In this document: in pieces, positions 6,510 through 16,062 of the stretch
Position numbering within the stretch: position 1 is the stretch's first letter
Layout of the letters: each line of letters begins with the position of its first letter
NCBI RefSeq assembly: GCF_004827385.1
Contig: NZ_SRXN01000001.1
Location: 372,001 to 436,000 of the forward strand
Direction of reading: 5' to 3'
Source of the DNA: Ensifer sp. MPMI2T
GTDB lineage: Bacteria > Pseudomonadota > Alphaproteobacteria > Rhizobiales > Rhizobiaceae
Length of the DNA stretch: 64,000 nucleotides
Program-made: the position numbers and the translations under genes
Notes under the pieces: model-generated
What the model was told of the DNA's origin: nothing
Seen by the model: only the letters and a program-made list of their open reading frames with translations
The model's database searches: none

Positions 6510-8879
6510 CTATCGCCTCCCTCGCGGTGCCCGCGCTCCCGGTCGCTTGCGTGCGCCCGTTCGATCGCGGCGGCCGGCCTTGTGGAAGGAGCGTGTTGCG
6601 GTCGGCATCTTTCGCCCTTCGCTCAACATCTCGAAGCGGAGCGCACCGGCAAGCGGCACAGCCTCTTCCAGCTTGACGCGCACCGGATCTCCGAGACGAT
6701 AGCCGAGCCCGGATTTTTCACCGGACAGGGCCTGATGGGCCTCGTCATAGATGTAATAGTCGCGTCCGAGCGTAGATATAGGGATAAAGCCGTCGGCGCC
6801 ATAGGCGGGAAGAGTGACAAAAAGTCCCGCCTTGGTGACCCCGGAGACGCGCCCGTCGAATTCCTCGCCGATGCGTCCGTTTAGGTGATGCGCGATCAAC
6901 CGATCGATCGTGTCGCGCTCGGCCGCCATCGCGCGCCGCTCGAAAGTGGAAATCTCGGCGGCGATATCGTCAAGCGCACCTTCTTCTTGCGGCGTCGTGC
7001 CACCCGCGCCGAGGCCGAGCGAGGTGACTAGGGCGCGATGCACGACCAGATCGGCGTAGCGGCGGATGGGAGAGGTGAAGTGGGCATACTTCATCAGGTT
7101 CAAGCCGAAATGGCCGATGTTTTCTGGGCTGTAGATCGCCTGGCTTTGCGAACGCAGCACCATTTCGTTGACCATCGTCTCGTAAGGCTTGCCCTCCGCA
7201 TTGGAGAGAACCCCGTTGAAATGGTTCGAACGCATGTTGCCGCCCTTGACGAGCGAGATGTCAAGCGTCGCCAGGAACTCGCGAAGCGTCTCCTGCTTTG
7301 CAAGCGACGGCTGGTCGTGAACGCGATAAATAAGCGCCTGTTGCTTCTGTTCCAGCGTCTCTGCCGCGGCGACATTCGCCTGGATCATCATTTCCTCGAT
7401 GAGCTTGTGCGCGTCGAGGCGTTCCGGCACGAAGACGCGGTCGACGGTGCCGTCCGGCTTCAGGATGATCTTGCGCTCCGGCATGTTGAGCTCAAGCGGC
7501 TGACGCCGGTCGCGTCCGCGCGTGAGTATGCGGTAGGCCTCCCAGAGCGGCTTGAGGATCGTTTCCAGGATAGGACCCGTCTTGTCGTCCGGCGCCCCGT
7601 CGATTGCGGCCTGGGCCTGACTGTAGGAAAGCTTGGCGGCGCTGCGCATCATGATGCGGTGGAACGTATGTCCGGCTTTGCGCCCTTCTTTCGAGAAGCG
7701 CATCCGGACAGCGAGCGCGGGGCGGTCGGCGCCTTCCTTCAGCGAGCACAGATCGTTGGAAATGCGCTCGGGCAGCATCGGCACGACACGGTCGGGAAAA
7801 TAGACCGAGTTCCCGCGCTTCAACGCTTCGAGGTCGAGAGCGGACTTCGGCTGCACGTACCAGGAGACGTCGGCAATCGCGACGGTGACGACCACGCCGC
7901 CCGGATTTTCGGATGAAGGATCGGGTTCCGCATAGACCGCGTCGTCATGATCCTTGGCGTCCGCCGGATCGATGGTGATGAGCGGCAGCGACCGCCAGTC
8001 CTCGCGGTGCTCCATCGTCGCCGGGCGTGCTGCCTCGGCCTCTTTCAACACACGCTCCGAAAAGACGTAGGGAATTCCATGCGCATGGATGGCGATCATG
8101 GAGATTGCCTTCTCCGACGCCACGGAGCCGATGACGTTCTGCACCTGGGCGCGGGGCAGTCCATACCGCCCGATGCGAGCAAGATGCACCTCCACCAGAT
8201 CGCCGTCCTTGGCGTTACCGGTGAAATCCGGGTCGACCAGGATTTCTTCGCCGCGCTTGTCGATCGGCATCAGCCGCCCACCGCCGCCAGGTGTGGGGCG
8301 AAAGACGCCGAGCACCGCGTCCTTGCGCTTGTCGAGAACCTTGATGATGCGCGCGGTATAGGCGGGGCCGCCGCGGTCCTTCGAGGGAAATATCTTCGCC
8401 AGTACCCGGTCGCCGAGACCGCCGACTGGCGCCTTGCCTTTTGCCTTGCCGACAGCGGATTGCTTGATAAGGACCGCGGGCGCGACGCCGTCGTCATCCA
8501 GCCATTCCGCCGGTCGGCCGATCAATTCGCCATCGACGTCGCGTATCGTGATATCGAGAACGGTGACGGGCGGCAGACCGCCCGGGCGGACGAGCGATTT
8601 GCGCTTCTTCTCGACCAGCCCATCCTCTTCCAGCGAGCGCAGCAGTGCCTTCAATTCGACGCGTGCCTCTCCTTTGAGGCCGAAGGCCTTGGCGATCTCC
8701 CGCTTCGAGGCCTGCTGCGGGTTCTCGGCGATGAAGCGCATCAGCACATCGCGCGGCGGAACCACGCCATGAATGATCGTCTCCCGTTCGGCGGCAGGTG
8801 CCGCCTTGGCCGCGCGGCCGTTCTTCTTGCCTGCGCCCTTTCCGGGCCGTTCGGTCGGGTCGCGCGGGATTCTGGTCAA
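6510..8879 (-). CDS. rnr: Ribonuclease R
   Basis: 789 residues. An N-terminal winged-helix region (about 35-100), cold-shock-like domains, an RNB catalytic domain with the signature ITIDPADAKDHDDAVY at 301-316 (metal-binding aspartates), a C-terminal S1 domain (about 645-730) and a basic Arg/Lys-rich tail. RNase R is a processive 3'-5' exoribonuclease for structured RNA and rRNA/tmRNA quality control. No ATG is available near the N terminus. The TTG at 8879 is preceded by AAGGA six bases upstream, inside the last codons of topA, so it is the likely start. Confidence 0.95.
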   Translation of the reverse strand: MTRIPRDPTERPGKGAGKKNGRAAKAAPAAERETIIHGVVPPRDVLMRFIAENPQQASKREIAKAFGLKGEARVELKALLRSLEEDGLVEKKRKSLVRPGGLPPVTVLDITIRDVDGELIGRPAEWLDDDGVAPAVLIKQSAVGKAKGKAPVGGLGDRVLAKIFPSKDRGGPAYTARIIKVLDKRKDAVLGVFRPTPGGGGRLMPIDKRGEEILVDPDFTGNAKDGDLVEVHLARIGRYGLPRAQVQNVIGSVASEKAISMIAIHAHGIPYVFSERVLKEAEAARPATMEHREDWRSLPLITIDPADAKDHDDAVYAEPDPSSENPGGVVVTVAIADVSWYVQPKSALDLEALKRGNSVYFPDRVVPMLPERISNDLCSLKEGADRPALAVRMRFSKEGRKAGHTFHRIMMRSAAKLSYSQAQAAIDGAPDDKTGPILETILKPLWEAYRILTRGRDRRQPLELNMPERKIILKPDGTVDRVFVPERLDAHKLIEEMMIQANVAAAETLEQKQQALIYRVHDQPSLAKQETLREFLATLDISLVKGGNMRSNHFNGVLSNAEGKPYETMVNEMVLRSQSQAIYSPENIGHFGLNLMKYAHFTSPIRRYADLVVHRALVTSLGLGAGGTTPQEEGALDDIAAEISTFERRAMAAERDTIDRLIAHHLNGRIGEEFDGRVSGVTKAGLFVTLPAYGADGFIPISTLGRDYYIYDEAHQALSGEKSGLGYRLGDPVRVKLEEAVPLAGALRFEMLSEGRKMPTATRSFHKAGRRDRTGARKRPGARAPRGRR

Positions 8880-8881
8880 CG

Positions 8882-11557
8882 TCAGTCCTTCTTGGCCTTC
8901 GCGGCCGCTTTCGGTTTCGCCTTGGCGGCGGTCTTCGGCTTGGCGGTCTTTGCCGCGCCGTTCGAGGCAGTCTTGGCGGTCTTTGCTGTCGTTGCCTTGG
9001 CTTTGGTCGACTTGCCCTTCGTCGTGCCGCCCTTGGCGGCGCGCTCGGCAATGAGCGCCAGCGCCTCTTCGACGGTCACGGATTGCGGGTCCTTGCCCTT
9101 CGGCAGCGTGGCGTTGACCTTGCCCCAGTTTACATAGGGACCGAACCGCCCGTCGCGCACGGTGATCGGGCCACCGTCGGGGTGCTCTCCGAGTTCCTTG
9201 AGCGCTGCGGCTGCTGTGCGTCCGCGGGAGCCGTTGGCGCCCTTCGACTGCTTGTCCGCGAGCACCGAAACCGCGCGGTTAAGCCCGATCGCGAAGACAT
9301 CCTCGATCGAATCCAGATTGGCATAGGTGCCGTTGTGCAGCACGAAGGGTCCGTAGCGGCCGAGACCGGTGGAGATCATCTTACCGGTTTCGGGATGCGC
9401 GCCGATGTCGCGCGGCAGCGACAGCAGCGCGATGGCCTTTTCATGGTCGATCGATGCCGGCGTCCAACCTTTCGGCAGGCTGGAGCGCTTTGCGTCCTTG
9501 CCTTCGCCGCGCTGGACATAGGGTCCGAAACGCCCGCTGCGCAACGTGATTTCCTCGCCGGTATGCGGATCCTTGCCGAGGTTCAGCGGCTCGCTCGACA
9601 CCGACGCTTCCGCGTCGCCGTTGCTTTCGGAGGAAAGCTGGCGCGTGTAGTTGCATTCCGGGTAGTTGGAGCAGCCGACAAACGCCCCGTATTTCCCGAG
9701 TTTCAGCGAGAGTTTTCCGGTCCCGCAGACCTGGCAGACGCGCGGATCGCTGCCGTCCTCGCGCTTTGGGAACACGAGCGGCGCGAGTTCCTCGTTGAGG
9801 GCGTCGAGCACGTTGGTGACGCGCAGTTCCTTGGTATCTTCGATCTGGGAGAAGAAGTCCTTCCAGAACTCGCGCAGGACGTCCTTCCAGTTGAGGTCGC
9901 CAGCGGAAATCTGATCGAGCTTCTCCTCCAGAGACGCGGTGAAATCATATTCCACATAGCGCGTGAAGAAGCTCTCCAGGAAGGCTGTTACGAGGCGGCC
10001 CTTGGCCTGGGGCACCAGCTTGCGCTTGTCGGTCGTCACATAGTCCCGGTCGAGGAGCGTCGTGACGGTTGCGGCATAGGTCGAAGGACGGCCGATGCCG
10101 AGTTCTTCCATCTTCTTGATGAGAGTCGCTTCCGAGTAGCGCGGTGGCGGCTCGGTGAAGTGCTGGGTGGCATTGATCTTCTGCTTGGCGAGGTTCTCCC
10201 GCGCGTTGATCTCCGGCAGCCGGCCGCCCTCCTCACCATCATCGGTCTGCTCGCCGTCTTCCTTCATGTCGGTATAGGCGGCGATGAAGCCGTCGAACCG
10301 GATCACCGAACCGGTGGCCCTGAGGCCGGCCCTCTTGCCGGCATTGTCGGCGATGATCTCGGCGGTCGTCCGCTCGATCTCGGCCGAAGCCATCTGGCTC
10401 GCGATGCCGCGCTTCCAGATGAGGTCGTAAAGCTTGAGCATGTCGCCGTCGAGGAAGCGACGCACCTGGTCGGGCACACGGTTGAAATCCGTCGGGCGGA
10501 TGGCCTCGTGCGCTTCCTGGGCGTTCTTCGCCTTGGTGGAGTAAAAGCGGGGTTTTTCAGGCAGGTAGCGGTCACCGAACTGGCTGCCGATCGCCCGACG
10601 CGCGGCGTCGATCGCCTCGGGCGCCATCTGCACGCCGTCCGTACGCATGTAGGTGATGAGACCGACCGTCTCTCCCCCGATGTCGACGCCCTCGTAAAGC
10701 TTCTGCGCTACCTGCATCGTACGCGAGGCAGAGAATCCGAGCTTGGAAGAGGCAGCCTGCTGCAGCGTCGAGGTGGTGAAGGGCGGTGCCGGATTGCGCT
10801 TGACCGGCTTTGCCTCGACACTCTCAACCACGTAGCTCGCGCCATCGAGAAGCGTCTTCAGCCGGTTGGCCTCGTCGCCATTGCCGATCGCTTTCGGCTG
10901 CAGCCGCTTGCCGTCGGCCGAGACGAGACGCGCTTCGAATTCGTCGCCGCGCGGCGTCTTCAGGAGCGCCGAAATATTCCAGTATTCCTCGGTGACGAAA
11001 CGTTCGATTTCCGCTTCGCGATCGCAGACGAGACGCAGCGCCACGGACTGCACACGGCCGGCCGAACGCGCGCCCGGCAACTTGCGCCACAGGACCGGGG
11101 AAAGATTGAAGCCGACGAGATAGTCAAGCGCCCGTCTGGCGAGATAGGCATCGACCAGAGAGATATCGATATCGCGAGGCTCGGCCATTGCATCGAGCAC
11201 GGCCTTTTTCGTGATCGCGTTGAAGACAACGCGCCTGACTGGCTTGTCGCCGATGACCTTTTTCTTCTTGAGAAGGTCCAGCACATGCCAGGAAATTGCC
11301 TCGCCCTCGCGATCCGGGTCGGTTGCGAGAATCAGGCCGTCCGACGATTTCACGGCGTCGGCGATATCCTTCATGCGTTTCGCTGAAGCACCGTCGACCT
11401 CCCAGGACATCTCGAAGTCTTCGTCCGGGCGCACCGATCCATCCTTGGCTGGCAGGTCCCGCACGTGACCGAACGAAGCAAGCACCTTGTAGCCCGGGCC
11501 CAGGTACTTGTTGATAGTCTTGGCCTTGGAAGGCGATTCCACCACTACAACATTCAT
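8882..11557 (-). CDS. topA: DNA topoisomerase I
   Basis: 891 residues. Starts MNVVVVESPSKAKTINKYLG with a Toprim domain holding the DPDREGE motif. The active tyrosine is about Y303 (GLITYMRTDG). After the four-domain toroid there is one Cys4 zinc ribbon (CQVCG...CSNYPEC), several topoisomerase C-terminal repeats (GRFGPYV/GRYGPFV) and a Lys/Ala-rich tail. It relaxes negative supercoils by type IA strand passage. Of three near in-frame starts, the ATG at 11557 has AGAGA six bases upstream. rnr begins 2 bases after the stop. Confidence 0.96.
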   Translation of the reverse strand: MNVVVVESPSKAKTINKYLGPGYKVLASFGHVRDLPAKDGSVRPDEDFEMSWEVDGASAKRMKDIADAVKSSDGLILATDPDREGEAISWHVLDLLKKKKVIGDKPVRRVVFNAITKKAVLDAMAEPRDIDISLVDAYLARRALDYLVGFNLSPVLWRKLPGARSAGRVQSVALRLVCDREAEIERFVTEEYWNISALLKTPRGDEFEARLVSADGKRLQPKAIGNGDEANRLKTLLDGASYVVESVEAKPVKRNPAPPFTTSTLQQAASSKLGFSASRTMQVAQKLYEGVDIGGETVGLITYMRTDGVQMAPEAIDAARRAIGSQFGDRYLPEKPRFYSTKAKNAQEAHEAIRPTDFNRVPDQVRRFLDGDMLKLYDLIWKRGIASQMASAEIERTTAEIIADNAGKRAGLRATGSVIRFDGFIAAYTDMKEDGEQTDDGEEGGRLPEINARENLAKQKINATQHFTEPPPRYSEATLIKKMEELGIGRPSTYAATVTTLLDRDYVTTDKRKLVPQAKGRLVTAFLESFFTRYVEYDFTASLEEKLDQISAGDLNWKDVLREFWKDFFSQIEDTKELRVTNVLDALNEELAPLVFPKREDGSDPRVCQVCGTGKLSLKLGKYGAFVGCSNYPECNYTRQLSSESNGDAEASVSSEPLNLGKDPHTGEEITLRSGRFGPYVQRGEGKDAKRSSLPKGWTPASIDHEKAIALLSLPRDIGAHPETGKMISTGLGRYGPFVLHNGTYANLDSIEDVFAIGLNRAVSVLADKQSKGANGSRGRTAAAALKELGEHPDGGPITVRDGRFGPYVNWGKVNATLPKGKDPQSVTVEEALALIAERAAKGGTTKGKSTKAKATTAKTAKTASNGAAKTAKPKTAAKAKPKAAAKAKKD

Positions 11558-11787
11558 CGTCATTCTCTGAGACAATCTCTTTTGGCAGAGCGCAAATGCA
11601 GCACGCCGGGTATTGACGCCACGAAATGGACAGGGATTCGGGCGCGGTCAAGGGGTTTCATTGAAAATAGCAATATCGCCACAGTCCGCAACCAAACGGC
11701 AAATTCCGAGTTTTCTCAACCGAGGGTCGTTTCTTTCTGCAAGTCTGCGCGTGTTTCGACGGTGCGTGAGCTGCCCGTATCTGCAGG

Positions 11788-12942
11788 TCATTCTGTGGGG
11801 ACAAGAGACACCAGGTTCGCCCCATGCCGGCAGAGCTGGCCCGCGAGATCCAGTTCCAGTAGCACGAGGTGGACCTGTGAGGCCGAGAACTCGGTGTGGC
11901 GGATGATATCGTCGATTTCGACCGGCGTCGGCCCGAGCGCTTCGATAATGCGGTGGCGCTCCCCGTCGTCCGGCGCCGCAGGTGCTGCCCGCGTGTTCTC
12001 GATCGTCGGCTCCTTGACGTCCAGACGTGTCAGAAGGTCGTCTCGCGTAAGCGGCGCCAGCGCTTCCAGAACGTCGGCCGAGGATGTCGTAACGGTCGCG
12101 CCCTGTTTCAACAGGTCATTCGTGCCGTGGCAGCGCGGATCGAGCGGCGATCCGGGAACTGCGAAGACCAGCCTGCCGAAGTCGGCGGCGTAGCGCGCGG
12201 TAATCAGCGAACCGGACCGATTGGCCGCTTCGACGATGGTGACACCAAGGCTGACGCCAGCGATGAGCCGGTTTCGCCGCGGAAAATCACGCGCCCGCGG
12301 TTCCCAGCCGAAGGGCATTTCACTGATCGCCAGTCCTTCGCCGGATGTGATCTCCTGCAACAGCCCGATATTTTCTGGCGGATAAGGCTGATCGAGGCCG
12401 CCGGCGAGTGCCGCGATCGTGCCGGTCCGGAGGCTTGCGCGATGGGCGGCGGTATCGATGCCACGGGCGAGCCCCGAGGTGATGACATAGCCTGCCGCAC
12501 CGGCGTCACGCGCGATCATGGCGGCGAACTTCGCCCCGCTGACCGACGCATTACGCGAACCGACGATGCCGAGGGAAGGGCGTGTCGCCGCCCGTATATT
12601 GCCCTTCACGGCAATGAGCGGCGGGGCGCCGTCGATCTCTCTCAATGCCGGCGGATAGTCGGGTTCGCCAATTCCGACGAAGACGGCGCCGAACCGGTGC
12701 GCCGCCTCGAGTTCCCGTTCCGCATCCGCGACGGTCGCAATGCGAAATGTTCGATCCGAGCCGCCGCGCCGGGAAAGGTCGGGCAACGCTTCAAGCGCCG
12801 CCTCCGCCGTGCCGAAGTGATTGATCAGGTCTCGGAAGGTGGCGGGACCGACATTGTCGCTACGAATCAGCCGCAGCCAGGCGATTCTCTGCCGTTCCGT
12901 CAGCGCGATTCCTGTGCGTTGGGCGCTGACGTTCAACGTCAT
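11788..12942 (-). CDS. dprA: DNA-processing protein DprA/Smf
   Basis: 384 residues. A helical N-terminal (SAM-like) region, then the Rossmann-like DprA core (about 85-290) with [25 protein letters not shown] and [10 protein letters not shown], then a C-terminal winged-helix (about 320-380). DprA binds incoming single-stranded DNA and loads RecA during transformation; in rhizobia without known natural competence its role is open. The start codon ATG at 12942 overlaps the plsY stop as ATGA. Confidence 0.94.
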   Translation of the reverse strand: MTLNVSAQRTGIALTERQRIAWLRLIRSDNVGPATFRDLINHFGTAEAALEALPDLSRRGGSDRTFRIATVADAERELEAAHRFGAVFVGIGEPDYPPALREIDGAPPLIAVKGNIRAATRPSLGIVGSRNASVSGAKFAAMIARDAGAAGYVITSGLARGIDTAAHRASLRTGTIAALAGGLDQPYPPENIGLLQEITSGEGLAISEMPFGWEPRARDFPRRNRLIAGVSLGVTIVEAANRSGSLITARYAADFGRLVFAVPGSPLDPRCHGTNDLLKQGATVTTSSADVLEALAPLTRDDLLTRLDVKEPTIENTRAAPAAPDDGERHRIIEALGPTPVEIDDIIRHTEFSASQVHLVLLELDLAGQLCRHGANLVSLVPTE

Positions 12943-13550
12943 CCCTTGTCTCCGATCCGGCTTTCCGTGCCGCTGAGCAGTCGCTGGATGTTGGACCGAT
13001 GCTTGATCCAGGTGATAACGGTCATGATTGCGAACAGCAGTGCCACTTTTCCATACCCGGTCGCATAAAGCGCAATTGGCGTGATGACGGTCGCAGTCAG
13101 GGCGCTCAGCGACGAGTAACGGGTGATTTTGGCCATGGCGAGCCAGATTGCACCGAAGACGAGCACCATCACCGGGGCAAGGCCCAGCAACACGCCGATA
13201 TAGGTCGCGACGCCTTTGCCGCCCTTGAACGAGAGCCAGACCGGATAGAGATGCCCGAGGAAGGCGGCAAGACCGGCGGCAAGGCCGGCCTCGATACCCC
13301 AAAGGTAGGCGACGGCGGCAGCTGCGGTGCCCTTGAGCGCGTCGAGGAGGAGGGTCGCCGCGGCAAGCTTCTTGTTGCCGGTTCGAAGCACGTTCGTTGC
13401 GCCGATGTTGCCCGAGCCTATCTGGCGAACGTCACCGAGGCCGGCCATGCGCGTGAGAACGAGGCCGAATGGGATCGACCCCAGAAGATAGCCGAAGACG
13501 AGACATGCAAAGGTCGCGGGCAGCCCGAGTTGCCAGGATAATAGTTCCAC
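12939..13550 (-). CDS. plsY: Glycerol-3-phosphate acyltransferase PlsY
   Basis: 203 residues, five hydrophobic segments. The three PlsY motifs are visible: [25 protein letters not shown] and [18 protein letters not shown]. PlsY transfers the acyl group of acyl-phosphate to glycerol-3-phosphate in the inner membrane, the first step of phospholipid synthesis. The start is GTG at 13550 with GGGGAGG five bases upstream. It is coupled to dprA by a 4-base overlap and follows pyrC by 29 bases. Confidence 0.95.
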   Translation of the reverse strand: MELLSWQLGLPATFACLVFGYLLGSIPFGLVLTRMAGLGDVRQIGSGNIGATNVLRTGNKKLAAATLLLDALKGTAAAAVAYLWGIEAGLAAGLAAFLGHLYPVWLSFKGGKGVATYIGVLLGLAPVMVLVFGAIWLAMAKITRYSSLSALTATVITPIALYATGYGKVALLFAIMTVITWIKHRSNIQRLLSGTESRIGDKG

Positions 13551-13579
13551 CGGTTCCTCCCCGCCTAACAGCTCCGGTC

Positions 13580-14872
13580 TTACGCTGAATGCACCAGCTT
13601 GCCCGCAACATAAGTTTGGACGACCCGTCCGGTAAAGCGGGCATTTTCAAAAGGCGTATTCTTCGAGCGGGAAACCAGCGCTTTCTCGTAGAGGACCCAG
13701 GGTTCCTCGAGGTCGAGAACGGTGATGTCGGCTTTCGAGCCCGGCTTCAGCGTGCCTGCGTCGAGACCGAAGATCGCGGCCGGGCGCGTCGACATCGCAT
13801 CGATCAGCCGCATCAACGGAACCTGGCCGCTGTGGTGGAGGCGAAGCGCAGCCGCTGCCAGCGTTTCGAGACCGATCGCGCCATCGGCCGCGTCGGAGAA
13901 GGGCAGGCGCTTGGTGTCGACATCCTGCGGATCATGTGACGATACGATGATGTCGATCGTGCCGTTTGCAAGCGCTTCGGCCATCGCGACGCGATCGTCC
14001 TCGCCGCGTAGTGGCGGCGACAATTTGAAGAAGGTCCGATACTCGCCGATATCGTTTTCGTTCAGCGTCAGATGATTGATCGAGATCCCGCAGGTGACGT
14101 TTGCGCCGCGCTCCCGAGCGACGCGCACGGCGTCTGCCGACTCGGGCACGGAAATCTCGGCGGCGTGATACGCGGCCTTGGTCAGTCCGGCGATGCGAAG
14201 GTCGCGTTCCAGCGGAATGATCTCCGCTTCGCGCGGCACGCCCGGCAGGCCGAGCCAGCTTGCGAGCAAGCCCTCGTTCATGACGCCGTTTGCGCCAAGA
14301 TATTTGTCGCGGGCCTCAAGCGCGACGACCGCTCCGAATTCGCGCGCGTAGGTCATGGCGCGGCGCAGAACCAGCGTGTCGTGAACCGGTTTCCGTCCGT
14401 TGGTGAAGCAGACGGCGCCCGCGTCGCGAAGCAGTCCGATTTCGGTCATCTCTTCCCCGAGCAGCCCCTTGGTGAGGGCTGCAGCCGGGTGAATGTTGAC
14501 GAGCGCCTTGTCGCGCGCGGTCTTCTGCACGAACTCGACGAGGGCGATTTCGTCGATGACCGGATCTGTGTCGGGCATGGCGATGAACGAGGTGACGCCA
14601 CCTGTCGCCGCCGCGCGGGAGGCCGACTCGATCGTTTCTCGATGCTCGCTTCCTGGTTCGCCGACGAAGACGCGTGCATCGACGAGGCCTGGGACTGCCG
14701 TAAGGCCGGCGCAGTCCTTGACGAAGGCACCGTCCGGCGCGCCCTGGTTCTGGGCGTCGCTGCCGGCTGCAAGGATGCGGCCATCGCTGCCGACGATGAT
14801 CGTTCCCGTTTCGTCGAGATTGCGCGAAGGATCGACGATGCGCAGGTTCTTCAGAACGAGTGGTCTGGTCAT
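13580..14872 (-). CDS. pyrC: Dihydroorotase-like protein, apparently non-catalytic (PyrC' type)
   Basis: 430 residues with the amidohydrolase fold of class I dihydroorotases ([36 protein letters not shown]). The catalytic metal ligands are missing: the HxH after PGLVD reads ARVF, the lysine region reads AVCFTNGRK, the HAE-like motif reads ALEARD, the second histidine of the HxxHIS motif is replaced (YHAAEIS), and the DHAP aspartate is Ser (IIVSSHDPQ). It is therefore probably a structural partner of aspartate carbamoyltransferase, as known for the inactive PyrC' of Pseudomonas. The start overlaps the pyrB stop as ATGA. Confidence 0.88.
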   Translation of the reverse strand: MTRPLVLKNLRIVDPSRNLDETGTIIVGSDGRILAAGSDAQNQGAPDGAFVKDCAGLTAVPGLVDARVFVGEPGSEHRETIESASRAAATGGVTSFIAMPDTDPVIDEIALVEFVQKTARDKALVNIHPAAALTKGLLGEEMTEIGLLRDAGAVCFTNGRKPVHDTLVLRRAMTYAREFGAVVALEARDKYLGANGVMNEGLLASWLGLPGVPREAEIIPLERDLRIAGLTKAAYHAAEISVPESADAVRVARERGANVTCGISINHLTLNENDIGEYRTFFKLSPPLRGEDDRVAMAEALANGTIDIIVSSHDPQDVDTKRLPFSDAADGAIGLETLAAAALRLHHSGQVPLMRLIDAMSTRPAAIFGLDAGTLKPGSKADITVLDLEEPWVLYEKALVSRSKNTPFENARFTGRVVQTYVAGKLVHSA

Positions 14873-15810
14873 AGGCGCGGCCCCTGGTTCTGCGAGAGGA
14901 GAAGCGTTTCCATGACGGCCATACGCACGGCAACGCCCATCTCGACCTGCTGTTCGATGACGCTCTGCGGGCCGTCGGCGATTTCGGAAGCGATCTCGAC
15001 GCCGCGGTTCATCGGTCCCGGGTGCATCACCAGCGCATCGTCCTTGGCCGCTTTCAGCTTTTCGGCGTCGAGGCCGTAATAGTGGAAATATTCGCGCACC
15101 GACGGCACAAAGGAGCCGGCCATGCGCTCGCGCTGCAGCCGCAGCATCATGACGACGTCCGCGTCCTTCAGCCCTTCCGCCATGGAGTGGTAGACCTCGA
15201 CGCCCATCTGCGCGATCCCGAAGGGAAGCAGTGTTGCCGGTGCGACGACGCGCACGCGCGCTCCCATCTGGTTGAGCAGCAGAATGTTGGATCGGGCGAC
15301 GCGCGAGTGCAGGACGTCGCCGCAGATCGCGACGATGATCCGCGAGAGCTTGCTCTTGGCACGCCGGATCGTCAGTGCGTCGAGCAGCGCCTGGGTCGGG
15401 TGCTCGTGCTGACCGTCGCCGGCATTGACGACCGAGCAGGAGACTTTCTGGGCGAGCAGTGCCGCAGCGCCCGCCGAAGAGTGGCGCACGACCAGCACGT
15501 CCGGATGCATCGCGTTCAGCGTCATCGCCGTATCGATCAGCGTCTCGCCCTTCTTTACCGAGGAATTGCCGACCGCCATGTTCATCACATCGGCGCCGAG
15601 CCGCTTGCCCGCCAGTTCGAACGAGGACTGCGTTCGGGTCGAGGCTTCGAAAAAGAGATTGATCTGCGTCAGCCCGCGCAGCGAGGAGGTTTTCTTCTCC
15701 CTCTGCCGGGAGATCTTGACGGCTTCGTCGGCGCGATCGAGCAGGAGCGTGATGTCCTGTTCCGTGAGGCCCTTGATGCCGAGCAGGTGGCGATGCGGGA
15801 AAGTGATCAT
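14869..15810 (-). CDS. pyrB: Aspartate carbamoyltransferase catalytic subunit
   Basis: 313 residues. The carbamoyl-phosphate loop [12 protein letters not shown], the [11 protein letters not shown] segment, the [14 protein letters not shown] motif, and the HPGPMNRG loop are all intact. It catalyses carbamoyl phosphate + aspartate to carbamoyl-aspartate, step two of pyrimidine synthesis. I place the start at ATG 15810, with AAGG seven bases upstream, rather than the in-frame ATG at 15825. A RIME1-like element begins 18 bases upstream of the start, so it lies in the 5' leader or promoter region. No pyrI-like subunit follows; the pyrC homologue does. Confidence 0.95.
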   Translation of the reverse strand: MITFPHRHLLGIKGLTEQDITLLLDRADEAVKISRQREKKTSSLRGLTQINLFFEASTRTQSSFELAGKRLGADVMNMAVGNSSVKKGETLIDTAMTLNAMHPDVLVVRHSSAGAAALLAQKVSCSVVNAGDGQHEHPTQALLDALTIRRAKSKLSRIIVAICGDVLHSRVARSNILLLNQMGARVRVVAPATLLPFGIAQMGVEVYHSMAEGLKDADVVMMLRLQRERMAGSFVPSVREYFHYYGLDAEKLKAAKDDALVMHPGPMNRGVEIASEIADGPQSVIEQQVEMGVAVRMAVMETLLLSQNQGPRL

Positions 15811-15828
15811 GAGCCGCCCTTGCATTCT

Positions 15829-15935
15829 CTACTGCATGTCTCCTTAAATCGACCTCGATTTAAGGAAAAAGACATGCAGCAATTCAAAATGCTACAGCGA
15901 CCTTTGCGCGTCTGATGAGACGCGCGGCGCTGTAG
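15829..15935. repeat. RIME1-like rhizobial intergenic mosaic element, copy 1
   Basis: 107 bases made of two palindromes: GCATGTCT...AGACATGC enclosing CCTTAAATCGA/TCGATTTAAGG, and CTACAGCG...CGCTGTAG enclosing GCGCGTCT/AGACGCGC. It is nearly identical (102 of 107 positions) to the copy at 51506-51612. Size and two-palindrome structure match the RIME1 family described in rhizobia. It abuts the pyrB start. Confidence 0.88.
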
Positions 15936-16062
15936 ATTGGCTCGCTCTATAAAGCGTGGTCCGGGGCCGGGCAAGCGGCGCGCCACCCCTTCCGCAGAAA
16001 ACTTGCGTGAGCCTCAGGGCGCGCCTGTTTCGCGCCTGCGAAACTTGCGCTAGAACCGGCCC

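Noticed and set aside
8798-11386. An 862-codon plus-strand frame antisense to topA
   Set aside because: topA has complete family motifs; the antisense frame is rich in Arg/Gly/Leu without structure.
13302-13302. Extended dprA start at 13302 (504 codons)
   Set aside because: The extra 120 residues run through plsY in another frame; the ATG at 12942 gives an ATGA junction and the normal family length.
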